Source: Jannaschia rubra (GTDB lineage: Bacteria > Pseudomonadota > Alphaproteobacteria > Rhodobacterales > Rhodobacteraceae). From it: 64,000 bases of DNA. Each line of letters opens with the position of its first letter. The stretch's first letter is position 1. The notes beneath the pieces are model-generated. The model saw nothing but the letters and a program-made list of their open reading frames with translations, made no database searches and was not told where the DNA came from. This document shows, in pieces, positions 1-7,817 of the stretch. The stretch is from the NCBI RefSeq assembly GCF_001403735.1, contig NZ_CXPG01000023.1:1-64000 (forward strand), read 5' to 3'. Made by a program: the position numbers and the translations under genes.

Positions 1-1
1 G

Positions 2-493
2 GCGGCGCTGATGCTGGGCGGGATGGCCGCGCGCCGCGCGCTGCGCCGGATGCAGGAGGAGCGGCGGGGCGAGATGATCGCGGCGGCCGAGACGGCCTTC
101 GCCCGGCTGACCGGCGGCGCCTGGACGCGGCTGGAGACCGAACCGGGCGAGCGGGGCGGCGAGGAGCTTTGGGCCATCGGCGACGGGCGGCGGGTCCGGA
201 TCGACGGGCTGTCCACGGGGACGCGGGGGCAGATCTACCTGGCGCTGCGGCTGGCCGGGCACGCGGGGTTCGTGGCACAGGCCGGGCCGCTGCCCTTCAT
301 TCTGGACGACGTGGCCGAGACCTTCGACGACACGCGGGCGCGGGCGACGCTGGACATGCTGGGCGAGTTGGGCGGACGGGGGCAGGCGATCCTGTTCACG
401 CACCACCGGCATCTGGTCGACATGGCGCGCGCCGCGCTGCCCGGCGTGCGGGTCGAGAACCTGCCGCGGCGCTTGAACGGCGGGGCGTCCTGA
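2..493 (+). CDS. AAA/SMC-like ATPase, C-terminal part (YhaN-type), cut by window edge
   Basis: The reading frame is already open at the left edge, so only the last 163 residues are visible. They form the C-terminal half of an SMC/Rad50-like ATP-binding head. There is an ABC-like signature stretch (LSTGTRGQIYLALRLA), a Walker B motif with two acidic residues (PFILDDVAETFDD), and a D/H-loop region ending in FTHH. This arrangement is typical of YhaN family ATPases, which usually lie downstream of a YhaO/SbcD-like nuclease. That partner would be outside the window, so its presence is inference. Family assignment is fairly safe; the exact cellular role (DNA end processing) is by analogy only. Confidence 0.75.
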   Translation, partial: AALMLGGMAARRALRRMQEERRGEMIAAAETAFARLTGGAWTRLETEPGERGGEELWAIGDGRRVRIDGLSTGTRGQIYLALRLAGHAGFVAQAGPLPFILDDVAETFDDTRARATLDMLGELGGRGQAILFTHHRHLVDMARAALPGVRVENLPRRLNGGAS

Positions 494-497
494 CCTA

Positions 498-512
498 TGT
501 TGTTGACCAACA
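498..512. promoter_or_regulatory. Inverted repeat before vapB, possible autoregulatory operator
   Basis: TGTTG and CAACA form a perfect 5-bp inverted repeat with a 5-nt spacer. It begins 4 nt after the stop of the upstream ATPase gene and ends 17 nt before the antitoxin ATG. VapB/Phd antitoxins usually repress their own operon through short palindromes in this position. The function here is inference. Confidence 0.4.
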
Positions 513-529
513 CTTCGGAGGGCCGCCCC

Positions 530-763
530 ATGCAGATCAACGTGGCCGACGCCAAGGCCCATTTCGCCGACCTGATCCGCCGCGCCGAGGCGGGCGAGGA
601 GATCGAGCTGACGCGCTATGGCCGGCCCGTGGCGCGGCTGGTGGCGCCCGCACCGGTGGGGCAGGGGGCGCTGGTGGGGTGTCTGAAGGGGCGGTTCACC
701 CTGCCGAGCGACGCCGAGGATGCCGAGATGGATGCCGAGATCGCCGCCGCCTTCGGCGCATGA
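530..763 (+). CDS. Phd/YefM-type antitoxin
   Basis: This 77-residue protein starts MQINVADAKAHFADLIRRAE, the N-terminal swapped-hairpin DNA-binding region of Phd/YefM antitoxins. It continues with ITRYG-like wording (ELTRYGRPVARLV) that is standard for the family. The start at 530 is preferred over an in-frame ATG at 497 because CGGAGG lies about 9 nt upstream and the family motif begins here. Its stop overlaps the next ATG (ATGA). The protein should bind and neutralise the PIN toxin and repress the operon. The C-terminal tail (residues ~45-77) is the expected toxin-binding part. Confidence 0.88.
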   Translation: MQINVADAKAHFADLIRRAEAGEEIELTRYGRPVARLVAPAPVGQGALVGCLKGRFTLPSDAEDAEMDAEIAAAFGA

Positions 764-1137
764 GGCTGCTTCTCGACACGCAGATCGTGCTCTGGAGCGT
801 GCTGGACGACCCGCGCCTGACGCCCGCCTGCCGCGACGCGCTGTCGGACGGGGCCCATGCGCTGCACGTCAGCGCGGTGTCGGTCTGGGAGGTGGCGATC
901 AAGACCGGGCTGGGCAAGCTGCGCGTGCCGCCGGAGTTGTGGGAAGCGGTGCGCGGCGCCGGGGTGTCGCCCCTGCCGATCACCTGGGCCCATGCGCGGG
1001 CGGTGGAGGGGTTGCCGCGGCTGCACGCCGACCCTTTCGACCGGATGCTGATCGCGCAGGCGCGGGTGGAGGGGATGGTGCTGATGAGCGCCGACGCCCA
1101 GATCGCCCGCTATGACGTGGCCCTTTTCGCGGGATGA
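760..1137 (+). CDS. vapC: PIN-domain toxin ribonuclease (VapC family)
   Basis: This 125-residue PIN domain begins MRLLLDTQIVLW. Conserved acidic residues expected to hold Mg2+ are D6, E44 (SVWEVAIK), D94 (DPFDRMLIAQA) and D112 (SADAQIARY). The set matches the VapC subgroup that pairs with Phd/YefM-like antitoxins. The ATG overlaps the antitoxin stop by 4 nt, so translation is probably coupled. VapC enzymes cleave tRNA or rRNA when freed from antitoxin; the target here cannot be read from sequence. The pair appears intact and likely active. Confidence 0.9.
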   Translation: MRLLLDTQIVLWSVLDDPRLTPACRDALSDGAHALHVSAVSVWEVAIKTGLGKLRVPPELWEAVRGAGVSPLPITWAHARAVEGLPRLHADPFDRMLIAQARVEGMVLMSADAQIARYDVALFAG

Positions 1138-1265
1138 GGCTGGACGGGCAGGGCGTCGCCCGCGACCACCGCGGGCGGAGCGAGGACGGCGAGCCGGTCC
1201 TTGCAGGCGACGTGGCCGAGGCTGGGCGCGAGGAGCGCGAGCAGGAGGATGTCGATCCACTTCAT
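1110..1265 (-). CDS. Possible small exported protein (51 aa), uncertain
   Basis: The reading frame gives a short protein starting MKWIDILLLALLAPSLGHVAC, which looks like an N-terminal hydrophobic signal. A cysteine at residue 21 could be lipidated, but the lipobox is poor. The tail is low in complexity. Its 3' end overlaps the end of the PIN toxin gene on the other strand by 28 nt, and the ribosome binding site is weak. I do not recognise a family. It could be a chance frame in GC-rich DNA. Confidence 0.25.
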   Translation of the reverse strand: MKWIDILLLALLAPSLGHVACKDRLAVLAPPAVVAGDALPVQPHPAKRATS

Positions 1266-1290
1266 GCGGGCACGTCCCATGGGGCAGGCA

Positions 1291-1314
1291 GGGGGGCGCG
1301 GCACGGCGCCCCCC
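1291..1314 (-). terminator. Hairpin after the metalloprotease gene
   Basis: GGGGGGCGC and GCGCCCCCC form a perfect 9-bp stem with a 6-nt loop, 7 nt beyond the stop of the metalloprotease gene on the minus strand. No long T-run follows, as is common in GC-rich alphaproteobacteria. It probably ends or stabilises that transcript. Confidence 0.6.
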
Positions 1315-1321
1315 GGGATCG

Positions 1322-2491
1322 TCAGGCGAACAGGCCGTCGTTCGCCGCGGCGGTCAGGTCCGCCACGCTGAGGCCGGCGAGCAGGATCGAGGCGCCGTCG
1401 TCGTTTGCGGTCAGCAGCGCGCCACCCTCGGTATCCTCGGCCGCCAGGTCGTCGAGCGCCACGCCGCCGTCGAAGGCCAGCCTGTCGGCGCCGGTCTCGA
1501 AATCCGTGACGACGTCGTCGCCGAAGCCGCCCCGGGCGAAGACGAAGGTATCGTCGCCCGCGCCGCCGGTCAGGGTGTTGTCGCCACCGTTGCCGACCAA
1601 CACGTCGTCGCCGCTGCCGCCCAGGGCGTCCTCGATGGCGGTGCCGCGCGCGATCGAGAGGTTGCCCCGGCCGCCGCCCACGTCGGAATAGGTCAGCGGG
1701 TTGAGGTCGATCACCTGATCGTCGGAATAGCCCGTGAGGTTCAGGCTGTCGCGGCCCCCCGAATCCACCAGCGTCAGGGCGACGGGGTTGTCGAACCGCG
1801 TGAAGTCGAGCCGCGCCTCGCCCGTGGTGTCGCCGAAGCCGTAGGTGGTGTCGCCCGTGCGCGTGTCGGTGGCCGCGCCGTACATGTCCTGCACCGCGAT
1901 CACGTCGGCGGGCATGGGCGTGGTGGTGTAGCCGAAGCTCGCGTCGACGAAGGTGTTTGCGGTCTGCGAGAAGTAGGACATGACCGAGGCCTGCCAGCTG
2001 TCGTTCGCATAGGCGGCATCGCGGGGATAGTCGGCCGCGCCGTCGTAGGGTCCGCCGTGGCCCAGCCCCAGGGCATGGCCGATTTCGTGGACGTAGAGTC
2101 GGTAGCCTTGGCTGTCGACGTCGGTGCCGTAGCGGGCGAGCGTGTCGGTGCCGACGTTGACCTCCGCGCCGGTGATCTCACCCCCCCGGGTGGACCAGGA
2201 GGCGAAGGCGCCGTCCTCGTCGTCGTCGAAGGCGATCTGCGCGTCGCCGCGGGTTTCGACGAAGTCGATGCCGGTCACGTCGGTCCAGCTTTCCAGCGCC
2301 TCCCGCGCGAGGCGATGGCCGTCGCCGGTCAGCGCGGTGAGGTCGACGCCGATCGCGTCGTCGGGGCCGGTGTCGAACTGCCGCGCCGGGTCGGTGCCGG
2401 TGCGGAGGTAGTCGGCGATGCCGTCGAGGCCGAGCGGACCGCCGGGGGCGGAGAGCCGGTCGTCGCCGGCATGGTTGTGGGTATCGGGCAT
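1322..2491 (-). CDS. Serralysin-like zinc metalloprotease with RTX repeats
   Basis: This 389-residue protein has a metzincin zinc site HEIGHALGLGH (H135, E136, H139, H145) and a Met-turn SVMSYF around M171, with the following tyrosine at 173. Residues ~285-325 hold glycine/aspartate nonapeptides (GGSGDDVLVGNGG, GGAGDDTFVF), the calcium-binding RTX repeats. A short hydrophobic/acidic tail follows, as in substrates of type I secretion. There is no N-terminal signal peptide. The layout is that of M10B serralysins (usually 450-500 aa), so this is a compact member with few repeats. No type I secretion genes lie next to it. It should be an exported protease that digests external protein. Confidence 0.9.
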   Translation of the reverse strand: MPDTHNHAGDDRLSAPGGPLGLDGIADYLRTGTDPARQFDTGPDDAIGVDLTALTGDGHRLAREALESWTDVTGIDFVETRGDAQIAFDDDEDGAFASWSTRGGEITGAEVNVGTDTLARYGTDVDSQGYRLYVHEIGHALGLGHGGPYDGAADYPRDAAYANDSWQASVMSYFSQTANTFVDASFGYTTTPMPADVIAVQDMYGAATDTRTGDTTYGFGDTTGEARLDFTRFDNPVALTLVDSGGRDSLNLTGYSDDQVIDLNPLTYSDVGGGRGNLSIARGTAIEDALGGSGDDVLVGNGGDNTLTGGAGDDTFVFARGGFGDDVVTDFETGADRLAFDGGVALDDLAAEDTEGGALLTANDDGASILLAGLSVADLTAAANDGLFA

Positions 2492-2913
2492 GGGATCATT
2501 CCTTTTCGAGTCGATCGAGACAGGCGACGGGCCTCCAGGCGAAGCGGTCCATCATGTCTTCGGTCAGGTCCGTGTCGGGGCATGGCACTACGCAGCGTGA
2601 GGAGGGTGAGGGGAAAGGATCGGTGTCATGCTGTCGCCTGACGGGGGCAGGGTGGGCCGGCGCACCGGGAAGGCGCATCGTGGGGCGGACCCTGCGCCGG
2701 GGCGCAGGGGGGCGGAACGGGCGTGGCCGGAGCGGGGGGTTTCCGGCGCCGGATCGCGGGGCGGGGGGTGCGCGGCGCGCGGCCGGGCGCCGGTCGAAGG
2801 CGGGGCGCCGCCGGGGGGCGAAACGGGCGTCTTTCCGCGCTGCGGCATGGGGCGGAGGGGGCGATTACGGGCGGTGTGCCGCCCGGTGCGCCGCGGACCC
2901 CTTGCGGGACAGG
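2492..2913. other. Intergenic region, 422 nt, no gene recognised
   Basis: This stretch separates the metalloprotease start from the end of the permease gene; both are on the minus strand. Several open frames cross it, but none has family features or a good start. It should hold the metalloprotease promoter, but no clear -35/-10 pair was seen. A 12-bp palindrome, TCCGGCGCCGGA, at 2742-2753 is the only symmetrical element noticed and may be chance in such GC-rich DNA. Confidence 0.5.
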
Positions 2914-4035
2914 TCAGGCGGAGGCCACGGACCGGCGGAACAGCGCGAGCGCGACGCCGAGGAAGGCCGCGCCGAGGACGGCGACGAGCAGGAACTCCGG
3001 CCAGACGATGGACAGGCCCGCGCCGCGGTAGACCACCCCTTCGGCGAAGGCCATGTAGTGCCGCGAGGGCAGGAACCAGGTCAGGTATTGCAGCCACTGG
3101 GGCTGGCTTTCCACGGGGCTCATGCCGCCCGAGAGGATCATCATGGGCAGGACGGTGATGATGACCAGAAGCGCGAACTGCGACATGGTGCGCGCCACCG
3201 TGGCCAGAAGCACCCCCACGGCGGCGGCGGCGAACAGATAGACGAAGGTGCCCGACAGCAGGAGCGGCACCGACCCCGCGACCGGCACGCCGAGCGCCAT
3301 CTGCACCACCAGCACCAGCGACAGGATGAAGGCCGCGAAGACCACCGCCGCGTTCGACAGCACCTTGGCCATGGCGATGTCGAAGGGGGTGATGGGCATC
3401 ACGAGCAGGTGGCCGATGGTGCCGTGTTCGCGTTCGCGGATCAGCGCCGCGCCGGTCAGGATGATGGTGAGGATGGTGAGCCAGTTGAGGAGGCCCGACA
3501 CGGCCTCGAACCAGGTGTTGTTGCCGTTGGGGTTGAAGGCGCGGTGCACCACGAGGTCAACCTGCGGCGCGGGCAGGGTGCCGCCCAGCGTGTCGCGCAC
3601 GGCGCGCAGCAGGATCGATTCGACGTAGCCCGCCCCCACGGAGGCCTGCGACACGTCGGTGGCGTCGACGTTGAGCTGCACCACCGCCGCGCGGCCCCGC
3701 CGCAAGTCGGATTCGAGCCCGCGCGGCACCACGACGACGAAGGTATAGAGGTCGGCGTCCATCGCCGCGTCGATCTCGCTGCCCTCGATCAGGTCGGGGC
3801 GCTGGAACCAGGGGCCGTGCAGCGCGTCCTGCATGGCGCGCGACAGGGCGGAGCGGTCGTTGTCGACGAAGGCCACGGCGGCGTTGTTCACCGATTCGCC
3901 CGCGGCGTTCGATTGCAGGTAGATGCCCGGCCCGAAGGCATAGACCACGAGGCCCAGCAGCAGGACGTCGCGGAGGATGCCCAGGATCTCCTTGCGGGCG
4001 AGCCACCAGATATTGCCGAGCGCGCGTCGCATCAT
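2914..4035 (-). CDS. ABC-2 type export permease (YhhJ-like)
   Basis: This 373-residue inner-membrane protein has one N-terminal transmembrane segment (LLLGLVVYAFGPGIYL) and a large periplasmic domain. The C-terminal half carries about five more helices, with the ABC-2 signature REREHGTIGHLLVMP near residue 195. This is the YhhJ/YbhS/YbhR class. The ATG at 4035 overlaps the stop of the upstream fused ATPase gene (ATGA) and sits just behind AGGAGG; a second ATG at 4032 has better spacing. With the HlyD and double-ATPase proteins it should form a three-part exporter. The substrate is unknown. Confidence 0.88.
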   Translation of the reverse strand: MMRRALGNIWWLARKEILGILRDVLLLGLVVYAFGPGIYLQSNAAGESVNNAAVAFVDNDRSALSRAMQDALHGPWFQRPDLIEGSEIDAAMDADLYTFVVVVPRGLESDLRRGRAAVVQLNVDATDVSQASVGAGYVESILLRAVRDTLGGTLPAPQVDLVVHRAFNPNGNNTWFEAVSGLLNWLTILTIILTGAALIREREHGTIGHLLVMPITPFDIAMAKVLSNAAVVFAAFILSLVLVVQMALGVPVAGSVPLLLSGTFVYLFAAAAVGVLLATVARTMSQFALLVIITVLPMMILSGGMSPVESQPQWLQYLTWFLPSRHYMAFAEGVVYRGAGLSIVWPEFLLVAVLGAAFLGVALALFRRSVASA

Positions 4036-6746
4036 GCCTCCTGCTTTTTCAGCAGGAGCAGCGCGGGGGCGATGAAGACGGGGATGAAGACCGCGATCCA
4101 GAGAAGATTGTGCGCCAGCCCGTCCCAGCCCAGCCCCTTGGTGAAGGCGCCGACGCTGGTCTGCATGTAGTAGCGCGTGGGCCAGGCCGAGCCGATGAGG
4201 CGGGCGCCGCCTTCGAGCGTCTCGACCGGCTGCATCATGCCCGAGAAGATGACCGTGGGCATCATCGAGATGACCATGGTGGCGAAGACCGCCGCGACCT
4301 GCGTGGTCGTGAAGACCGACACGAGGAGCCCGAAGCCGGTGGACGCCAGCAGGTAGAGAACCGCTGCCAGCGTCAGCACCGACAGGCTGCCGGTGAGGGG
4401 GACGCCGAAGAGGAAGACCGCCATCGCCGTCATCAGCGCGAAGTTCACGAGGCCGATCCCGAGGTAGGGAAGCTGCTTGCCGCCCATGAACTCGACCCGG
4501 CGGGTGGGGGTGACGTGGAAGTTGGTGATGGTGCCGATCTCGCGCTCGCGCGCGACGGAGATGGCCATGAGGATCGCGGGAAACATCATCAGGAGCATCG
4601 CGGGGACCGAGGGCGCGATGGCATAGATGCTGTCCACCGTGGGGTTGTAGCGCCAGCGGGTCTGCACGTCGACGCCGCCCGCGCCGGGGCGCGCGCCTTC
4701 GGCGAGGTAGCTTTGATGCCCGCCCCGGACGTAGCCTTCGACGATGCCCGCGCGCTGCGTGTTGGCGCCGTCGATCCAGGCCTGCGCCTCGACCGGGCGG
4801 CCCTGGCGGATGGCGCGGCCGAAGTCGGGCGGGATGTCGAGAACCATGGTCGTGTCGCCCGCCCGGAGCCGCCGGACCAGCGCGTCGGTATCGGCCACGG
4901 GGGGCATGGGCAGGAAGTAGGGCGAGGCCTCGAAGGTCTGGAGGTAGGCGCGGCTTTCGGGGCTGCGGTCCTGGTCGAGGACGGCGAACTTCATGTCCTC
5001 CACGTCCATCGAGATGCCGAAGGCGAAGATCAGCATGAGGATGACCGTGCCGCCGAAGGCGAAGACGAGGCGGATGGGGTCGCGCAGGATCTCGACCGTC
5101 TCGCGCCCGGCGTAGGCCAGCGCGCGGGTCAGCGCGGCGGAGGCGCCGCTGCGGGTATCCTGCCCGGCGGGGCCCATCTCGATGCCGCGCGCGGCGCGGG
5201 CCGCCGCCTCGGCCCCGCCGCCGTCGGCCTGTTCGATGAGGGCGATGAAGGCCGCCTCCAGGTCGCCGTCGCCGTGACGGGCGGCGATTTCGGCCGGGGG
5301 GCCTTCGTCGAGGACCTTTCCCGCGTGCATCAGCGCCATGCGGTCGCAGAGCGCGGCCTCGGACATGAAGTGGGTCGAGACGAAGATCGTCACCCCGTCG
5401 TCGCGCGACAGCCCGGCGAGGATGCGCCAGAAGGCGTCGCGCGCCATCGGGTCCACGCCCGAGGTGGGTTCGTCCAGGATCAGGACCTCGGGTCGGTGGA
5501 TGACGGCCACGGCGAGCGACAGCCGCTGGCGCAGCCCGAGCGGCAGGTCGCCCGCCCCCGCGTCGGCATGATCGGACAGGTCGAACCGGTCGAGCAGGTC
5601 GGCGATGCGGTCGCGCGTCTGCCGCGCGTCGAGGCGGAACAGCCGGGCGTGGAGGGCGAGGTTCTCGCGCACGGTCATGTCGCCGTAGAGCGAGAAGGCC
5701 TGCGACATGTAGCCCACGCGCGCGCGGCCGCCGATGTCGGTGGCGTCGACCGGCTGCCCGAAGAGCGACACGTCGCCTTCGGTCGCGGGCATAAGGCCGG
5801 TCAGCATCTTCATCGTCGTGGTCTTGCCCGAGCCGTTCGAGCCGATGAAGCCGTAGATCTCGCCCCGGGGAATGTCGAAGCTGACCGTATCGACGGCGGT
5901 GAAATCGCCGAAGCGGCGGGTCAGGTCGCGGGCGGCGATGGCGGTCTCGCCGCCGTGGTCGGGCCGGGGCGGCATGGTCAGGGGCGGGCGGTCGTCGCGC
6001 GCCCCGTCGGGCAGGAGGGCGGTGAAGGCACGCTCCAGCGTCTCCTCGCCCGTCCGCTTGCGAAGCTCCTCGGCGCTGCCCCGGCCCAGGACGCGGCCGT
6101 GCCACATGGCATGGAGGGTGTCGAAGCGCCCCGCCTCGTCCATGTAGGCGGTCGAGACGAGGACGCCCATGTCGGGGCGGCTGTCGCGGATGGCGTCGAT
6201 CAGGGTCCAGAACTGCCGCCGCGACAGGGGATCGACGCCGGTGGTGGGCTCATCCAGGATCAGGAGGTCGGGGTCGTGGATCAGCGCGCAGCAGAGGCCC
6301 AGCTTCTGCTTCATGCCCCCCGAGAGCTTGCCCGCCGGGCGGTCGGCGAAAGGGTCGAGCCGGGTGGCGCGCAGCAGCGCGTCGATGCGCGCGCGGCTGT
6401 CGGCGTCGCGCAGGCCGAAGAGGCGGCCGAAGAAGCGCAGGTTCTCCATCACCGACAGCGTCATGTAGAGGTTCTGGCCCAGCCCCTGCGGCATGTAGGC
6501 GATGCGGGGGAAGACCGCGGAGCGGTGCCGCGCGTCGCGGAGCGAGCCGCCGAGAACCTCGATCTCGCCCTCCTGCATCCGGCGGGCACCCGCGACGAGG
6601 CCCATGAGCGTGGATTTCCCGGCCCCGTCAGGCCCCACCAGCCCGACGATGCGCCCCGGCGGCACGTCGAGCGTGACGCCGTCCACAGCCAGCGTGTCGC
6701 CGTAGCGGTGGATCACGTCGCGGACCTGGACGACGGGGGCGGCCAC
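4032..6746 (-). CDS. Fused ABC exporter: two ATPase domains plus ABC-2 permease (RbbA/YhiH-like)
   Basis: This 904-residue protein has a first nucleotide-binding domain at ~1-235 (Walker A GPDGAGKST with K44, signature LSGGMKQK, Walker B LLILDEPTTG). A second lies at ~270-500 (GSNGSGKTT, LPLGLRQRLS, LILDEPTSG). An ABC-2 membrane domain of about six helices starts near residue 540 and contains REREIGTITNF. This order matches E. coli YhiH/RbbA. Gene order HlyD-RbbA-YhhJ also matches the yhiI-yhiH-yhhJ operon. The protein should power export through the inner membrane with the adaptor encoded upstream. The second signature is degenerate (PLGLRQ), so the two sites may be unequal. Confidence 0.9.
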   Translation of the reverse strand: MAAPVVQVRDVIHRYGDTLAVDGVTLDVPPGRIVGLVGPDGAGKSTLMGLVAGARRMQEGEIEVLGGSLRDARHRSAVFPRIAYMPQGLGQNLYMTLSVMENLRFFGRLFGLRDADSRARIDALLRATRLDPFADRPAGKLSGGMKQKLGLCCALIHDPDLLILDEPTTGVDPLSRRQFWTLIDAIRDSRPDMGVLVSTAYMDEAGRFDTLHAMWHGRVLGRGSAEELRKRTGEETLERAFTALLPDGARDDRPPLTMPPRPDHGGETAIAARDLTRRFGDFTAVDTVSFDIPRGEIYGFIGSNGSGKTTTMKMLTGLMPATEGDVSLFGQPVDATDIGGRARVGYMSQAFSLYGDMTVRENLALHARLFRLDARQTRDRIADLLDRFDLSDHADAGAGDLPLGLRQRLSLAVAVIHRPEVLILDEPTSGVDPMARDAFWRILAGLSRDDGVTIFVSTHFMSEAALCDRMALMHAGKVLDEGPPAEIAARHGDGDLEAAFIALIEQADGGGAEAAARAARGIEMGPAGQDTRSGASAALTRALAYAGRETVEILRDPIRLVFAFGGTVILMLIFAFGISMDVEDMKFAVLDQDRSPESRAYLQTFEASPYFLPMPPVADTDALVRRLRAGDTTMVLDIPPDFGRAIRQGRPVEAQAWIDGANTQRAGIVEGYVRGGHQSYLAEGARPGAGGVDVQTRWRYNPTVDSIYAIAPSVPAMLLMMFPAILMAISVAREREIGTITNFHVTPTRRVEFMGGKQLPYLGIGLVNFALMTAMAVFLFGVPLTGSLSVLTLAAVLYLLASTGFGLLVSVFTTTQVAAVFATMVISMMPTVIFSGMMQPVETLEGGARLIGSAWPTRYYMQTSVGAFTKGLGWDGLAHNLLWIAVFIPVFIAPALLLLKKQEA

Positions 6747-6750
6747 GGGG

Positions 6751-7743
6751 TCAGTCGGCCCGAACGGGCGGGGGCGTCGGGGCGAGGTCGGCGGGCCAGG
6801 GCGCGTCGGACCCGGCGAGCCGCACGGTGGCGGTGCCGCGCATCCCCGTCTTCACGTAGGCGATGTTGTCCTCGATCAGTTGCTGGGGCACGCGCAGGCG
6901 GACGCGGAACATGAGGTCGGCGCGCACGTCCTGCGTCTCGACGTGTTCGGGGGTGAACTGCGCCTCGGGCGAGACGAAGCTGACGGTGGCGGGAAGCACG
7001 AGGCCCAGCCCGTCGAGCCTTATGCGCGCCTCCGCGCCCAAGGCCAGGCGAGCGGTCTGTTCGGTGGGCAAAAACACCTCCATGTAGACGCGCGACAGGT
7101 CCACCAGCGTCACGACGCGGCCGCCGGCGGCGATGACCTCGCCCGGCTGGGCCAGGCGGTAGAGGACGCGGCCCTGCACCGGCGCGGTCAGGGTGGCGTC
7201 GTCGATCCGGCTCTGGATCTCACGCGCCTGGGCGCGGGCGGCGTCGGCGGCGCGCTGCGCGGCGGTGAGGCTGGCGCGGGCGGCATCGGCCCCGGCGGCG
7301 GCGGAGGACAGCTCCGACCGGGCGCGGTCGACGGCTTCCTCGGTGCCGACGTTGCGGGTGCGCAGGGTCTCGGCCCGGTCGTATTCGGTCTGGGCCAGGT
7401 CGCGGGCGGCGTCGCGCTGGTCGATCATGGCGCGGGCCTGCTGGATCTCGCTCTCGGCGCGGGCGACGTCGGCCTCGGCACGGGCGAGCTGCGCCTCCAG
7501 CGTGTCGGTGTCGATGCGCGCGAGGACGTCGCCCGCCGCCACGAGGTCGCCTTCGTCCGCCGAGATCTCCGCGATGCGGCCCGCGATCTGCGATGCGACG
7601 TCGATCAGGTCGGCCTCGACCCTGCCGTTGCCGGTGGCGAAGGCGGCGGGGCCGACCTCCGGGCGGGTGAGCCACCACCAGGCGCCGCCGCCGAGCGCGA
7701 GGAGCAGGACGATGCCGCCGATGATGAGCGTTCTTCGGGACAT
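6751..7743 (-). CDS. HlyD-family periplasmic adaptor (YhiI-like)
   Basis: This 330-residue membrane fusion protein has an N-terminal anchor at residues 5-25 (TLIIGGIVLLLALGGGAWWW). A lipoyl/barrel-sandwich half follows, then a long alanine-rich coiled coil at ~85-195. A beta-barrel region comes after APVQGRVLYRLAQPGEVI. It is the first gene of the export operon, 4 nt before the double-ATPase gene. It should bridge the inner-membrane exporter to an outer-membrane channel that is not encoded here. A 14-bp FNR-type box lies 60 nt upstream, suggesting control by oxygen. Confidence 0.9.
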   Translation of the reverse strand: MSRRTLIIGGIVLLLALGGGAWWWLTRPEVGPAAFATGNGRVEADLIDVASQIAGRIAEISADEGDLVAAGDVLARIDTDTLEAQLARAEADVARAESEIQQARAMIDQRDAARDLAQTEYDRAETLRTRNVGTEEAVDRARSELSSAAAGADAARASLTAAQRAADAARAQAREIQSRIDDATLTAPVQGRVLYRLAQPGEVIAAGGRVVTLVDLSRVYMEVFLPTEQTARLALGAEARIRLDGLGLVLPATVSFVSPEAQFTPEHVETQDVRADLMFRVRLRVPQQLIEDNIAYVKTGMRGTATVRLAGSDAPWPADLAPTPPPVRAD

Positions 7744-7803
7744 GGTGCCTCCGGCCGTCGATTCGGTTCGGGGTCCAGACTGGCGCGCCGGGGCGGGCCC
7801 GCA

Positions 7804-7817
7804 TTGATCGGGGTCAA
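7804..7817 (-). promoter_or_regulatory. FNR-type box upstream of the exporter operon
   Basis: TTGATCGGGGTCAA matches the FNR/FnrL consensus TTGAT-N4-ATCAA with one change. It ends 60 nt before the HlyD gene ATG, and its other side abuts the stop of the amidohydrolase gene (7814). Exactly the same 14 bases occur upstream of phaC. An fnrL gene lies at 54.3 kb. Function is inferred from match and position. Confidence 0.65.

Noticed and set aside
2496-2555. Possible 19-residue leader peptide ending 4 nt before the metalloprotease start
   Set aside because: No Shine-Dalgarno, no amino-acid run suggesting attenuation, and short frames are expected by chance.
2742-2753. Palindrome TCCGGCGCCGGA
   Set aside because: Self-complementary GC strings of this size are common at this base composition, and no positional logic supports it.
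2554-4170. Long plus-strand open frame opposite the permease gene
   Set aside because: It is the GC-rich antisense shadow of a clear ABC-2 permease; its translation is low-complexity (G/A/R/H-rich) with no domain.
4110-6914. 934-codon plus-strand open frame opposite the double-ATPase gene
   Set aside because: Antisense shadow of the RbbA-like gene; protein composition (D/E/H/R/G repeats) is typical of complement frames in high-GC DNA.
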